Shown piece by piece: positions 46,188 through 54,855 of a stretch of DNA of 64,000 nt (within the stretch, counting starts at the first letter, position 1; every line of letters starts with the position of its first letter). Where the stretch lies: contig CAVZBY010000011.1 of assembly GCA_963773685.1 (NCBI GenBank), positions 62,001-126,000 of the forward strand, written 5' to 3'. The stretch comes from JALHVH01 sp963773685. Its GTDB lineage: Bacteria > Acidobacteriota > Aminicenantia > Aminicenantales > Saccharicenantaceae. The notes beneath the pieces were generated by a model. That model was not told the origin of the DNA and did no database searches. It was given only the letters and a program-made list of their open reading frames with translations. Position numbers and translations under genes: made by a program.

Positions 46188-47444
46188 TTATCTTTTCCTC
46201 GGGTTCCAGGCGCCCCGGGCGACGGCGGGAACGAAGGTCTCCAGGCCGGGCACGGGGAAGCGGAGGGTCCGCTCCTCCTCGGCGCTCATATAGGCGGCCA
46301 TGAGGAGCTCGGTGACGTTCAGCCCGTCGTCGAAGTTTTCGGCCGGCCGCTTGCCGTCCAGAAAGGATTCGACCATGTGGCGGTTCTCGGCCGTATAGCC
46401 GTATTCGACCTCCTCGGAGCTGACGACGGGCATGAGGCCCACCTCGGCGTTCTGTTTCTCGACGAGGTCCTCGCCGCTCGCCCCTCGGACGTTCCGGCTG
46501 AAGAAGACCTTGAGCCCGGTGTCCAGGGTGTTGATGGCGAGCGAATATTCGGGGCCGAGGAGCTCCATGCTGAGCCTGAGCCCCGCGCCGACATAACACC
46601 AGGACGTCGTCGTTTCGACGATCAGGGCCTGGCCCTTCTCATCCCGGTATTCGATGAGCGAGCGGGCGAAATCCTCGGACGGGCGGCGGATGTAATCCGT
46701 CTTTCCGCCCGAATTGTCGGCCAGGACCTTGGCATACTTGGGGTCCTGCCACTTCAGGCACGCCGCGTGGGCCGTGATCTTGACGGGCGTGAGGACCGCT
46801 CGCTTCGCCCCGGGCGGCGTGAGCATGTACCGGGCCTCCTCCACGGAGTGGCACATCATGTCGTTGAGAACGCCGCCGCCCTGGAGCGTTCCCTCCCAGA
46901 ACCACGGCATATGCGGTCCGCTGTGCTCCTCGGCGGCCCGGGCCAGGTACGGCCGGCCGCAGAGGGCCGCTCCCCGGGACCATATGATCTCCTTGCCGCG
47001 GACGACGGCGGGGGAGAAGACCTGGTTTTCGAGATACCCGTCCAGCAGCTTCGCTTTCCTGGCGAGGGCCCGCATGGCCTTCGCTTCCCGGACGTTGCGG
47101 CCGAGGGGCTTCTCGCAGGTGACCCCGACCAGTCCGCCCTTGCCCTTCCCGACGGTCGCGGCGATCTCCTCCATGACCTCGAGGCGTGTGTAGTTCGGGG
47201 AGCAGATCCAGACGGCGGCGATCTCCGGGTTCTCGATCATCCGGGCGAGGGACCCATAGGGGCGCGCGTCTCCGACCCTGAGACTTCGGGCCAGGGCGCA
47301 GGCTTCTTCGGCCCGCTTTTGGTCCGGGTCGAAGACGCCCAGGATGTTGGCGTCGCGGACGCCGACCCAGGAGCGGATGTGGAAGCGGGCGATGAAGCCG
47401 CCGCCAATGATGCCGACGCCCAGGGGTTGGGATCTCTTTGTCAT
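46188..47444 (-). CDS. Gfo/Idh/MocA family NAD(P)-dependent oxidoreductase
   Basis: A 418-residue sugar oxidoreductase. GVGIIGGGFIARFHIRSW is the dinucleotide-binding motif, EKPLG (in VTCEKPLG) the conserved Lys-Pro, and LQGGGVLNDMMCHSVEEA holds the catalytic His region. The ATG at 47444 is preferred to a TTG two codons earlier because AGGAGGT sits seven bases before it. It is the first gene of a three-gene operon with the TIM-barrel/DUF1080 protein (9 bases on) and the MFS permease; relatives in Bacteroidota act on the C3 hydroxyl of glycosides. Confidence 0.88.
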   Translation of the reverse strand: MTKRSQPLGVGIIGGGFIARFHIRSWVGVRDANILGVFDPDQKRAEEACALARSLRVGDARPYGSLARMIENPEIAAVWICSPNYTRLEVMEEIAATVGKGKGGLVGVTCEKPLGRNVREAKAMRALARKAKLLDGYLENQVFSPAVVRGKEIIWSRGAALCGRPYLARAAEEHSGPHMPWFWEGTLQGGGVLNDMMCHSVEEARYMLTPPGAKRAVLTPVKITAHAACLKWQDPKYAKVLADNSGGKTDYIRRPSEDFARSLIEYRDEKGQALIVETTTSWCYVGAGLRLSMELLGPEYSLAINTLDTGLKVFFSRNVRGASGEDLVEKQNAEVGLMPVVSSEEVEYGYTAENRHMVESFLDGKRPAENFDDGLNVTELLMAAYMSAEEERTLRFPVPGLETFVPAVARGAWNPRKR

Positions 47445-47485
47445 GTTCAAGACCTCCTGTTCCGGGGACTTGGCTCAGGAAACTT

Positions 47486-47515
47486 TACATACCCCAAGTC
47501 TCTCGGAAAAGTCAA
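47486..47515 (-). promoter_or_regulatory. Promoter of the oxidoreductase operon
   Basis: Minus strand TTGACT (47510-47515), 18 bp, TATGTA (47486-47491). The -35 is within 10 bases of the stop of the acyl-CoA synthetase gene. Confidence 0.4.
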
Positions 47516-47519
47516 TTTC

Positions 47520-49439
47520 TCAGTCGTCCTCGTTGAAGCGGCCCACGATCGTCCTGTTCTGCGGGTTCCGGATGTCCCTGGCTTCGGGCGTGAAGAGGTG
47601 ATCGATGCGGCTGCGGTAGAAGTCCGTGATCCGGCCGCGGACCATCTTCAGCGTCGAATTGAGGAACCGGTTCTGCTCGGTGAAGCCTTCGCCGAGGACG
47701 GCCACGGCCGAGGGCAGCCAACGGGCGGGGAACATCCCGCTGCGGCTCCCGCCCTCCCGGAACGTGTCCAAGGCGGCCTGGATGAGCCCGAGGGCCGCGT
47801 CCTGGCCCTCGCGCGTCTTCGCCGACAGGCCCCGCTCGGCGAGGCCCCTCAGGAGGGCTTCCTTGTTCGGGACGAGGAGGGCGACCGTGAACGGCGACTG
47901 GTCGTTGTAGAGCATGAGCTGGTCGATGAGCGGCGAGCTTTCGACGAGAGCCTCCTCGATGACCTCCGGGCTGTATTTCTCGCCGTCGTTGGCGATGAGG
48001 AGGCTCTTCATGCGGCCCAGGACGAAGAGGAAGCCGTCGGCGTCGAGGTACCCGAGGTCGCCGGTATAGAGCCAGCCGTCGCGAAGCGCCTCGCGCGTCG
48101 CCCGCTCGTTCTTCCAGTAACCGGCCATGACGTTCTCTCCGCGGATGACGATCTCTCCGGTCTCGCCGGCGGGCCGTTCGCTCCCGGCGCCGTCGCGGAT
48201 GGTGAGCTCGATCCCCGCGGCCACGCGGCCCGAGGACCCGAGCTTATGAACGGCGAGGGAATTCGCCGATATGACCGGGGCCGCCTCGGTCAGACCGTAT
48301 CCCTGGAGCATGGGGAGGCCGATGGCGTAGAAGAACCGCTGGAGCTCGATGTCGAGCAGGGCGCCTCCGCCGACGAAGAACTCGAGCCGCCCGCCGAAAG
48401 GCGCGCGGACCTTCCTGAAGAGGATCCGGTCGGAAAGGAGGACCAGGGGCTTCTTGAGCGCCTTACGCCCCTTGCCCCGGTCCCAACCGTTCCCGTTGTA
48501 GTCGTAAGCAAGGCTCAATGACCTCCGGAAAAGGGCCTCGACCTTCGGGCCCTTCTCCCGGATGCCCTTCTCGATGTTCTTCCGGAAGCTCTTGGCCAGC
48601 GAGGGAACGCTGAGCAGGAAATGGGGCCGGGTCTCGCGGATATTGACGGGGATGTTCTTGAGCGTCTCCATCGGCGTCTTCCCCAGCTGGATGGAGGCCA
48701 GCGAAGCGCCCCCCTTCATGACGGTGTAGATGCCGCAGGTATGGGCGAAGGCGTGGTCCCAGGGCAGGATGATGAGGGAAACGTAGGTTTCGGGGAAGGG
48801 GACGAGGGACTGGGCCTGTTCGATGTTGGCCGTGTAATTGCGGTGGGTCAGGACGATGCCCTTGGGGTCGGCCGTCGTTCCCGAGGTATAGCAGATGTTG
48901 GCGGGATCGCTTTCCAGGACGGAGGTCCATCGGGACTCGAATTCGGGCCCGTGGGCCGCGAGCCAAACCTTCCCCTTGTCCAGGACGTCCCCGGCGAAGA
49001 CCTCGTCCGGGTCGCAATGCGCCAGCCGGTCGAGGACGACGGTCTTTTCCAATTCGGCCAGGTCGTGCTTGATCCGGCGGACCTTCTCGACCTGGCTCGC
49101 CGACACGATGGCCATCCGGCAGCCCGAATGGGAGAGCCTGAACTTGAGGTCCGCGAGCTCCTCGATCTTGACCGAGACGGGGACGTCGACCGCCCCCGCG
49201 TAGAAGATGCCCAGCTCGCTCATGACCCAATCGTTCCGGCCCTCGGAGATGAGGGCGACGCGATCGCCCTTGGCCAGACCCAGGCCCATCAGTCCGGCGG
49301 CGAACGCCCGGACCCGCTCCCGCATCTCCCGGTATTTCGTGCCCGAATAGGCGTCGCCCGTCTTCTCCCACATCAGGACGTTATCCGGATATTTCGCGAC
49401 GCTGTCCTCGAACAGCCGCGGCAAGGTTCGCTCGGTCAT
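47520..49439 (-). CDS. Long-chain acyl-CoA synthetase (AMP-binding)
   Basis: A 639-residue AMP-forming fatty-acid:CoA ligase. Motifs: YTSGTTADPKGIVLTHRNY (P-loop), GYGLTEAAPVIS, YTGDLGYLDADGFLFVLGR and the C-terminal Lys region LKMVRGRITDFY. Length and the large insertion before GYGLTEA match eukaryote-like long-chain synthetases (FAA1/FadD15 type). The ATG at 49439 is used: GGGAGGAG is upstream, and an earlier in-frame ATG falls inside the -10 box of the promoter. It is divergent from a PilZ gene and ends just before the oxidoreductase operon promoter. Confidence 0.92.
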   Translation of the reverse strand: MTERTLPRLFEDSVAKYPDNVLMWEKTGDAYSGTKYREMRERVRAFAAGLMGLGLAKGDRVALISEGRNDWVMSELGIFYAGAVDVPVSVKIEELADLKFRLSHSGCRMAIVSASQVEKVRRIKHDLAELEKTVVLDRLAHCDPDEVFAGDVLDKGKVWLAAHGPEFESRWTSVLESDPANICYTSGTTADPKGIVLTHRNYTANIEQAQSLVPFPETYVSLIILPWDHAFAHTCGIYTVMKGGASLASIQLGKTPMETLKNIPVNIRETRPHFLLSVPSLAKSFRKNIEKGIREKGPKVEALFRRSLSLAYDYNGNGWDRGKGRKALKKPLVLLSDRILFRKVRAPFGGRLEFFVGGGALLDIELQRFFYAIGLPMLQGYGLTEAAPVISANSLAVHKLGSSGRVAAGIELTIRDGAGSERPAGETGEIVIRGENVMAGYWKNERATREALRDGWLYTGDLGYLDADGFLFVLGRMKSLLIANDGEKYSPEVIEEALVESSPLIDQLMLYNDQSPFTVALLVPNKEALLRGLAERGLSAKTREGQDAALGLIQAALDTFREGGSRSGMFPARWLPSAVAVLGEGFTEQNRFLNSTLKMVRGRITDFYRSRIDHLFTPEARDIRNPQNRTIVGRFNEDD

Positions 49440-49467
49440 GGGCTCCTCCCGTTCGATCGCTTTCCCC

Positions 49468-49496
49468 ATCGTAAGGTCCCGCCTCCGAAAGGTCAA
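49468..49496 (-). promoter_or_regulatory. Promoter of the acyl-CoA synthetase gene
   Basis: Minus strand TTGACC (49491-49496), 17 bp, TACGAT (49468-49473). Confidence 0.5.
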
Positions 49497-49513
49497 GGCC
49501 CGGATAGGCCGGT

Positions 49514-49542
49514 TTGACGTTTATCGCCCGTTTTGCTATCCT
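49514..49542 (+). promoter_or_regulatory. Promoter of the PilZ gene
   Basis: TTGACG (49514-49519), 17 bp, TATCCT (49537-49542), 18 bases before the ATG; back-to-back with the acyl-CoA synthetase promoter. Confidence 0.5.
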
Positions 49543-49560
49543 CCGGGAAAGCGGAACAAG

Positions 49561-49902
49561 ATGAAGGAACAGCGCAAGGAGGACCGCCTTCCGGAGGAGG
49601 ACAAAGTGGTCCTGAGCTTTCCGGCGGGAGACGCGGCCCCCTCCTTTATCGCTCTGACGAGGGATATTTCGCCGGGAGGCGTGCGTCTCCTCGCCGGCCT
49701 CCCCGCCCCCCTGGGCGCGCGCGTCAGGCTCGAGATCGCGCTGACCGGGTCCCGCCGCCTCTTCCGAGGAACGGGGAAGGTGTGCTGGGTGAACCGGCTT
49801 TACGAGGATTCCGTTTTTGAAATGGGGCTGGAATTCGTCGGGAACGATCCGGAAGGCATCGGCGTTATCCTTCAGCACGTTTACGGCCGACACGCCGTTT
49901 GA
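49561..49902 (+). CDS. PilZ domain protein (c-di-GMP effector candidate)
   Basis: A 113-residue single-domain PilZ protein. RKEDR (Arg5-x3-Arg9) and DISPGG (D-x-S-x-G-G) are the two c-di-GMP contact motifs; PLGARVRLEIALTG and GTGKVCWVNRLYE...MGLEFVG complete the beta barrel. Both motifs are intact, so ligand binding is likely. No partner domain is attached. It precedes the DUF2207 gene by 42 bases and may be co-transcribed. Confidence 0.85.
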   Translation: MKEQRKEDRLPEEDKVVLSFPAGDAAPSFIALTRDISPGGVRLLAGLPAPLGARVRLEIALTGSRRLFRGTGKVCWVNRLYEDSVFEMGLEFVGNDPEGIGVILQHVYGRHAV

Positions 49903-49944
49903 GCTTCGGCCCGGCGCCGGAGCCGGCGCGGAAAAGGAGAAGGC

Positions 49945-51804
49945 ATGAGAGGACCCGGTCGAACCAACGGGCCGTCGATCCCGCGCGTCTGCCTTGCCGT
50001 CGCGCTCCTCGCCCTCGGGGCCGCTCCCCGGCTCCGCGCCGAGACCAAGAACTTCTATTTTCCCGAGGTCAGGATCGAGATCGCCGTCGCGAGGGACGGG
50101 TCGTTCACCGTCGACGAATCGCGGACCTACGAATTCGAGGGCCGCTTCTCCTGGGCATCGCTCTGGATCCCGCTGCGGGCGGATCGGAAGGGGCCCGCGC
50201 TCGAGGTCTCCATCGACGACTTCGTCATCACCGATGAGAACGACGCGCCGTTGAGGACGGAGACGGGGATGGACCGCGACCGGTTCACGGCCAAATGGTA
50301 TTATTCCGCCGGGGACGAGCGGCGGACTTTCCATATCCATTATCGGGTCCGGGGAGGCGTCGTCAGCTATCCGGACGTCTCGGAGCTCTATTGGCAGGCC
50401 ATCGGGAGCGGTTGGGACAAGCCTACGGCGAAGGCCGAGGTCGTCGTCCGGCTTCCCGAGGCCGTGCCGAACCGTGAGGACATCCGCGTCTTCGGCCACG
50501 GCCCCCTTTCGGGCTGGGCCGAGATCGCGGACGAGCGGACGGCCCGCTTCACGGCCACGAATATGCCTTCCGGCCAATTTCTCGAGGTCCGCGTCCTTTG
50601 GCCCTCGGGAATGGTGGACGGCATCGCCTCGAATGCGTACTCGCTCGAATCCATTAAAGAGGAAGAGGCCGGTTTCGTCCGGGAGACCATCGACCGGGCG
50701 CGCCGGGCCCAGGAAAACGCCCAGAACACCCGGCGGAAAGTCGTGAAGGCGATCGGGATCTGGGCGGCCGGGCTCCTCGTCCTGCCCATCGTTTGGCTTC
50801 TCTTCTATATCCGTGTCTGGAAACGGACCGGCAAGGACTACCGGTTCGACGATATCCCCCCTTACGCCCGGGAGCTTCCGTCGGAGCTGAATCCGGCCCT
50901 CGTCCAGGTCTTGCTCCGGGAAGGCCGGGACATCACGCCCTCAGCCTTTACGGCCACGATCTTCGATCTGGCCCGGCGCGGATCCATCGAGATCGAGGAC
51001 CGGGCCGTCGAAAAGCGGACCCTCTTCGGGATGAAGAGCGACGTCGAGTCTTTCGCCACCCTGCGCAAGGATTTCCGGAACGACGCCGGGCTGAAGATAT
51101 TCGAAAAGGACCTCCTCGAGCTTCTCTTCGCGACCGTGGGCGGGGCAGGGGGGGAAGCCGGGGACCGGCTCGGGCTTGATGACCTGAAGGCCTATCTCAA
51201 GAAGAAGCCCCGGGAGTTCCAGACCTGGTATCAGGCCTGGGTCAAGACCGTGAGGCAGGAAGCCAAAGACCTCAAATTCGTCGAGCCGGAGAGCCTCAGG
51301 GCCCGGAACATCTTCCTGGCCGCGTCCCTTCCACCGGCCATCCTGACGCTGAACATGATCTGGGTCGTCCTCGTCTCCGTGCTGGTCCCCAAGATGAAGC
51401 GGCGGGGACGCGAATGGGCCCGGGAGAATGAGATGTGGCGGGCCTTCCGGCGGTTCCTGGACGACTTCCCCGATTTCAAGGAGGTCCCGCCCGAAGCCTA
51501 CAAGCTCTGGGAGCATTATCTGGTCTTCGGGATCCTGTTCGGGAACGCGAAGAAGATCATCAAGATGCTCCCGGTCATCCTCTCCGACGAGCGGGCCGCG
51601 GCGCCCCTTTGGTATTACGGCTACAGCCGGGGCGCCTTCGCCGCCGCAGGCGGATTCGAAAGCATGGTCGCTTCGATCGAGCACATGTCGACCTCGATCG
51701 CCCAGGCCAGCACGTCGGCCGCCCATTACTCCTCCGGCGGCGGGGGAGGCTTCAGCGGCGGCGGAGGCGGCGGGGGAGGCGGCGGCGGGGGGTCGGCAGG
51801 GTGA
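49945..51804 (+). CDS. DUF2207 membrane protein with glycine-rich tail
   Basis: A 619-residue protein. Signal peptide (about 1-32), an extracytoplasmic DUF2207 beta domain (VRIEIAVARDGSFTVDESRTYEFEGRFSWASLWIPL, FHIHYRVRGGV, SELYWQAIGSGWDKP), two membrane regions (about 272-290 and 452-470), cytoplasmic segments between and after them, and a C-terminal stretch of about 23 residues nearly all Gly and Ser. The low-complexity tail is typical of this family. Function unknown. Its TGA overlaps the GTG of the next gene. Confidence 0.87.
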   Translation: MRGPGRTNGPSIPRVCLAVALLALGAAPRLRAETKNFYFPEVRIEIAVARDGSFTVDESRTYEFEGRFSWASLWIPLRADRKGPALEVSIDDFVITDENDAPLRTETGMDRDRFTAKWYYSAGDERRTFHIHYRVRGGVVSYPDVSELYWQAIGSGWDKPTAKAEVVVRLPEAVPNREDIRVFGHGPLSGWAEIADERTARFTATNMPSGQFLEVRVLWPSGMVDGIASNAYSLESIKEEEAGFVRETIDRARRAQENAQNTRRKVVKAIGIWAAGLLVLPIVWLLFYIRVWKRTGKDYRFDDIPPYARELPSELNPALVQVLLREGRDITPSAFTATIFDLARRGSIEIEDRAVEKRTLFGMKSDVESFATLRKDFRNDAGLKIFEKDLLELLFATVGGAGGEAGDRLGLDDLKAYLKKKPREFQTWYQAWVKTVRQEAKDLKFVEPESLRARNIFLAASLPPAILTLNMIWVVLVSVLVPKMKRRGREWARENEMWRAFRRFLDDFPDFKEVPPEAYKLWEHYLVFGILFGNAKKIIKMLPVILSDERAAAPLWYYGYSRGAFAAAGGFESMVASIEHMSTSIAQASTSAAHYSSGGGGGFSGGGGGGGGGGGGSAG

Positions 51805-52352
51805 AGATCGCGTTCCGTCCGGCCGCCGCGGCTATTCTGGTTCTTCTTTCCTGTTGTTCTCCGGGATCGGAAGAAACGCGGATCATAAAGCTCATGGACC
51901 GGGTCGGCAAGCTCGCCGAGAAAAGGGACCTCCCCGGGCTCCTTTCCCTCCTCACGGACGATTACGCCGACTTCGAAGGCCGCGACCGGGCGGGGACCGA
52001 AGCCCTTGTCGCGGACCATTTTCGCCGCAGATTCGGGATCGTCGTCCATCTCCTCCATACGGAGATCGCGGAGGTCCGGGCCGACGGGACGGCGACCGTC
52101 AGGACCGACGTTGTCCTGTCCTCAGGGGGAGCGGAGGTCCTCAGGAAGATCGTCCGGTTCGCGGGCGAGTTCTACCGGTTCGAGCTCGAGCTCAGGAGGA
52201 CCCCGGACGGCTGGAGGGTCGCCCGGGCCGAATGGGCCGCTTCATCGCCGGACATCCTTTTCCCCGAATCTCTCCCCGTTTTCAGGGAGCTCTTCCCGGG
52301 GGCGCCGGAATTCGCCCCCGAGGGCGGAACTCCGGGCAGGGATCCTACGTAA
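51801..52352 (+). CDS. Putative lipoprotein with nuclear-transport-factor-2-like fold
   Basis: A 183-residue protein beginning with GTG in a GTGA overlap with the DUF2207 gene. MKIAFRPAAAAILVLLSCCS has a lipobox (LLSC) with Cys18. The rest, LMDRVGKLAEKRDLPGLLSLLTDDYADFEGRD...VADHFRRRF...VRTDVVL...YRFELELRRTPDGWRVARAEW, has the NTF2/SnoaL alpha+beta layout. Such domains can be enzymes or binding modules. Probably an extracytoplasmic partner of DUF2207. Fold assignment is by eye only. Confidence 0.7.
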   Translation: MKIAFRPAAAAILVLLSCCSPGSEETRIIKLMDRVGKLAEKRDLPGLLSLLTDDYADFEGRDRAGTEALVADHFRRRFGIVVHLLHTEIAEVRADGTATVRTDVVLSSGGAEVLRKIVRFAGEFYRFELELRRTPDGWRVARAEWAASSPDILFPESLPVFRELFPGAPEFAPEGGTPGRDPT

Positions 52353-52384
52353 GAACAAGAGGACCCATCACCAAGGAGGGTGTC

Positions 52385-52642
52385 ATGACCGAAGAGAAAA
52401 AGACCCGTACCGAAGAATTCAAGATCGCCGGGGACGAGATCCTCAACAAGCTCAAGGCGCTCCTTCACGAGGGCAACATCCGGAGGATCATCCTCAAGGG
52501 CGAGGACGGGAAGACGTTCATGGAGATCCCCCTGACCGTCGGCGTCGTCGGGGCCCTGGTCCTGCCCGTCTGGGCCGCCATCGGGGCCGCCGCCGCCCTC
52601 GTTTCGAAGATGACCATCATCGTCGAGAGGACCGAGGACTGA
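52385..52642 (+). CDS. DUF4342 small protein
   Basis: An 85-residue protein: TRTEEFKIAGDEILNKLKALLHEGNIRRIILKGEDGKTFMEIPLTVGVVGALVLP...LVSKMTIIVERTE. This is the DUF4342 pattern, a short domain with one hydrophobic helix near the C-terminus, whose role is unknown. AAGGAGGG lies ahead of the ATG at 52385. It follows the lipoprotein gene by 32 bases in the same direction. Confidence 0.8.
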   Translation: MTEEKKTRTEEFKIAGDEILNKLKALLHEGNIRRIILKGEDGKTFMEIPLTVGVVGALVLPVWAAIGAAAALVSKMTIIVERTED

Positions 52643-52734
52643 AGATCGGACGGGCCGTGTCCGTGCCGGCCCCGTCCAGGCCCGCGCCTTCCCCCGGCCG
52701 CGCGGCATATCCCTTTTTTCTTTGCTTCCTCCTG

Positions 52735-52743
52735 TGCTATAAA
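52735..52743 (+). promoter_or_regulatory. Extended -10 promoter before the GH20 gene
   Basis: TGCTATAAA, an extended -10 with no clear -35, in the 143-base spacer between DUF4342 and the GH20 gene. Confidence 0.45.
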
Positions 52744-52785
52744 GGATGTCTCCCTTGACGCGCGAAGGGAACCTAGGAGGAAAGC

Positions 52786-54846
52786 ATGATGAATCCGAGG
52801 GGTACCGAAAGACCATGGGCCGCCGCGGTCCTGGCGGCCCTGCTTGGGCTTGGGACCGCCGCCGCTATCCCGGCCGCGGACAGAACGGGGGACCTCATGC
52901 CCGTCCCGGCGAAGATCACGGCGGGCGAGGGGAAGTTCCGGGTCACGGAGGCGTTTTCCGCAGCGGGCGAAGGCGAAACCGGAGCCCGGGCCAAGAATGC
53001 CGCCGCCCGGTTCATGTTCCGGCTCTCGGGCCGGACGGGGCTCTTCTTCAAACAGGATTTCCTCCTGAGCCGGGTCCCCGGCGAGGGCGTGGCCTTCACC
53101 TACTCCTGCGGGCGGGCCGGAAAGCTCGAACCGAACGAAGACGAATCCTACCGGCTCGCTGTCGCTCCCGGCCGCGTCTCGCTCGAGGCGAAGACCGACC
53201 TGGGCATTCTCAGGGGGCTCGAAACGCTCCTCCAGCTTCTCTCCTCCGATAACGAGGGATATTACTTCCCCTGTGTCGAGGTCCAGGACGCCCCCCGCTT
53301 CACCTGGCGCGGTCTCATGATCGACGCGAGCCGTCATTTCATGCCGGTGGACATGGTGAAGAGGAATTGCGACGGCATGGCGGCCGTCAAGATGAACGTC
53401 CTCCACTGGCACCTCTCGGATGACCAGGGATTCCGCGTCGAGTGCCGCACCTGGCCCCGGCTCCACAAGTTCGGGTCCGACGGGTTCTATTACACCCAGG
53501 ACCAGATCCGGGACGTCATCGCCTATGCCGCGGACCGGGGTATCCGGGTTATGCCGGAGTTCGATATCCCGGGCCATTCGACGAGCTGGCTCGCCGCCTA
53601 TCCTGAATATGCCGGTTCCGCCGGGCCGTTCGCGATCGAGCGCAAGTACGGCATCTTCGACCCGACCTTCAATCCCGCGCTCGAAAAGACCTATGCCTTC
53701 CTCGATGCGTTCATCAAGGAGATGGCCGCTCTGTTCCCCGACCCGTATTTTCACATCGGCGGCGACGAGGTCAGCGGAGTCGAATGGAACAACAGCCCGG
53801 CCATCGCGGCCTTCAAGAAGAGCCATGGCTTCGCCGACAACGCCGCCCTTCACGCCTATTTCAATACGCGCATCCTCAGGTCCGTGAGCCGGTACGGCAA
53901 GAAGATGGTCGGCTGGGACGAGATCTTCCAGCCCGACCTGCCCAAGGACATCGTCATCCACTCCTGGCGCGGCCGTGAAGCCATGATCGAATCCGCGAAG
54001 CTGGGCTACCGGAGCCTTCTGTCGAACGGCTATTACATCGACCTCTGCCAGCCGGCCGTCGAACATTATCTCAACGACCCCATTGCCGAGGACTCGCCCC
54101 TGACCGAGGACCAGAAGAAGTTCATCCTGGGCGGCGAGGCGACCATGTGGGCGGAGCTCGTCACTCCCGAGACTGTGGACTCGCGCATATGGCCGCGGAC
54201 CGCGGCTATCGCCGAGAGGTTCTGGTCGCCGCAAGAGGTCAAGGATGTGGAAGACATGTACCGGCGGATGGGCATCATCAGCCGCCAGCTCGAGGAACAC
54301 GGTCTGAGGCACCTCAGCTGCCAGGCCATGATGCTTCGCCGCCTTTCCGGGAAGGAATGCACGGCGGTCCTCAAGACGCTCGCGGACGTGACGGAGCCGC
54401 TCAAGCGGTACGCCCGCCACGAGCAGGCGACCTATACGTTCCTTTCCCCGTACACTCGTTTCGTGGACGCGTGCCCGCCCGAAGCCCTGGTGGCGAGGAG
54501 CTTCCGCTCGGACGTAGACCGCTTCCTCCGGACGAAGGACAAGGCCCTGGCGGAAGAGATCAAGGCCTTGCTCGTCCGCTGGCGCGACAACGGGAAGGCC
54601 CTCGCTCCCGTGATCACCGCCGCTCCGGCCCTGGCCGAGATCGGGCCGCTCTCCGACGCGCTGACGCAGGCGGCCGGATACGGGCTCAGGGCCCTGGAGA
54701 TCGTCGTCGCCGGCGGAACGACGGACACGCCCTGGGCCGATAAGATCCTCCTGGCGCTGGCCGAAGCGAAAAAGCCCAAAGCCCACGCCGAGCTGGCCGT
54801 GCTCTCCGCCGTCGAGGCGCTGGTAAAGGCCGCCGTCAGGATGTAA
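52786..54846 (+). CDS. Beta-N-acetylhexosaminidase, glycoside hydrolase family 20
   Basis: A 686-residue exported enzyme that removes terminal beta-GlcNAc/GalNAc. An N-terminal signal peptide is followed by the GH20b domain (ESYRLAVAPGRVSLEAKTDLGILRGLETLLQLL), and the TIM barrel with RGLMIDASRHFMPVDMVKRNCDGMAAVKMNVLHWHLSDDQGFR, PEFDIPGHS and HIGGDEVSG, where the Asp-Glu pair is catalytic in family 20. WAELVTPETVDSRIWPR comes later. The long C-terminal helical part (about 520-686) is variable. The AGGAGG at 52775-52780 serves either ATG 52786 or 52789. It heads a run of five genes in one direction. Confidence 0.9.
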   Translation: MMNPRGTERPWAAAVLAALLGLGTAAAIPAADRTGDLMPVPAKITAGEGKFRVTEAFSAAGEGETGARAKNAAARFMFRLSGRTGLFFKQDFLLSRVPGEGVAFTYSCGRAGKLEPNEDESYRLAVAPGRVSLEAKTDLGILRGLETLLQLLSSDNEGYYFPCVEVQDAPRFTWRGLMIDASRHFMPVDMVKRNCDGMAAVKMNVLHWHLSDDQGFRVECRTWPRLHKFGSDGFYYTQDQIRDVIAYAADRGIRVMPEFDIPGHSTSWLAAYPEYAGSAGPFAIERKYGIFDPTFNPALEKTYAFLDAFIKEMAALFPDPYFHIGGDEVSGVEWNNSPAIAAFKKSHGFADNAALHAYFNTRILRSVSRYGKKMVGWDEIFQPDLPKDIVIHSWRGREAMIESAKLGYRSLLSNGYYIDLCQPAVEHYLNDPIAEDSPLTEDQKKFILGGEATMWAELVTPETVDSRIWPRTAAIAERFWSPQEVKDVEDMYRRMGIISRQLEEHGLRHLSCQAMMLRRLSGKECTAVLKTLADVTEPLKRYARHEQATYTFLSPYTRFVDACPPEALVARSFRSDVDRFLRTKDKALAEEIKALLVRWRDNGKALAPVITAAPALAEIGPLSDALTQAAGYGLRALEIVVAGGTTDTPWADKILLALAEAKKPKAHAELAVLSAVEALVKAAVRM

Positions 54847-54855
54847 AGGGCTTTC

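Noticed and set aside
51735..51800. GGC/GGG-rich tract at the end of the DUF2207 gene as a simple repeat or recombination site
   Set aside because: It encodes the Gly/Ser-rich tail common in this family and stays in frame.
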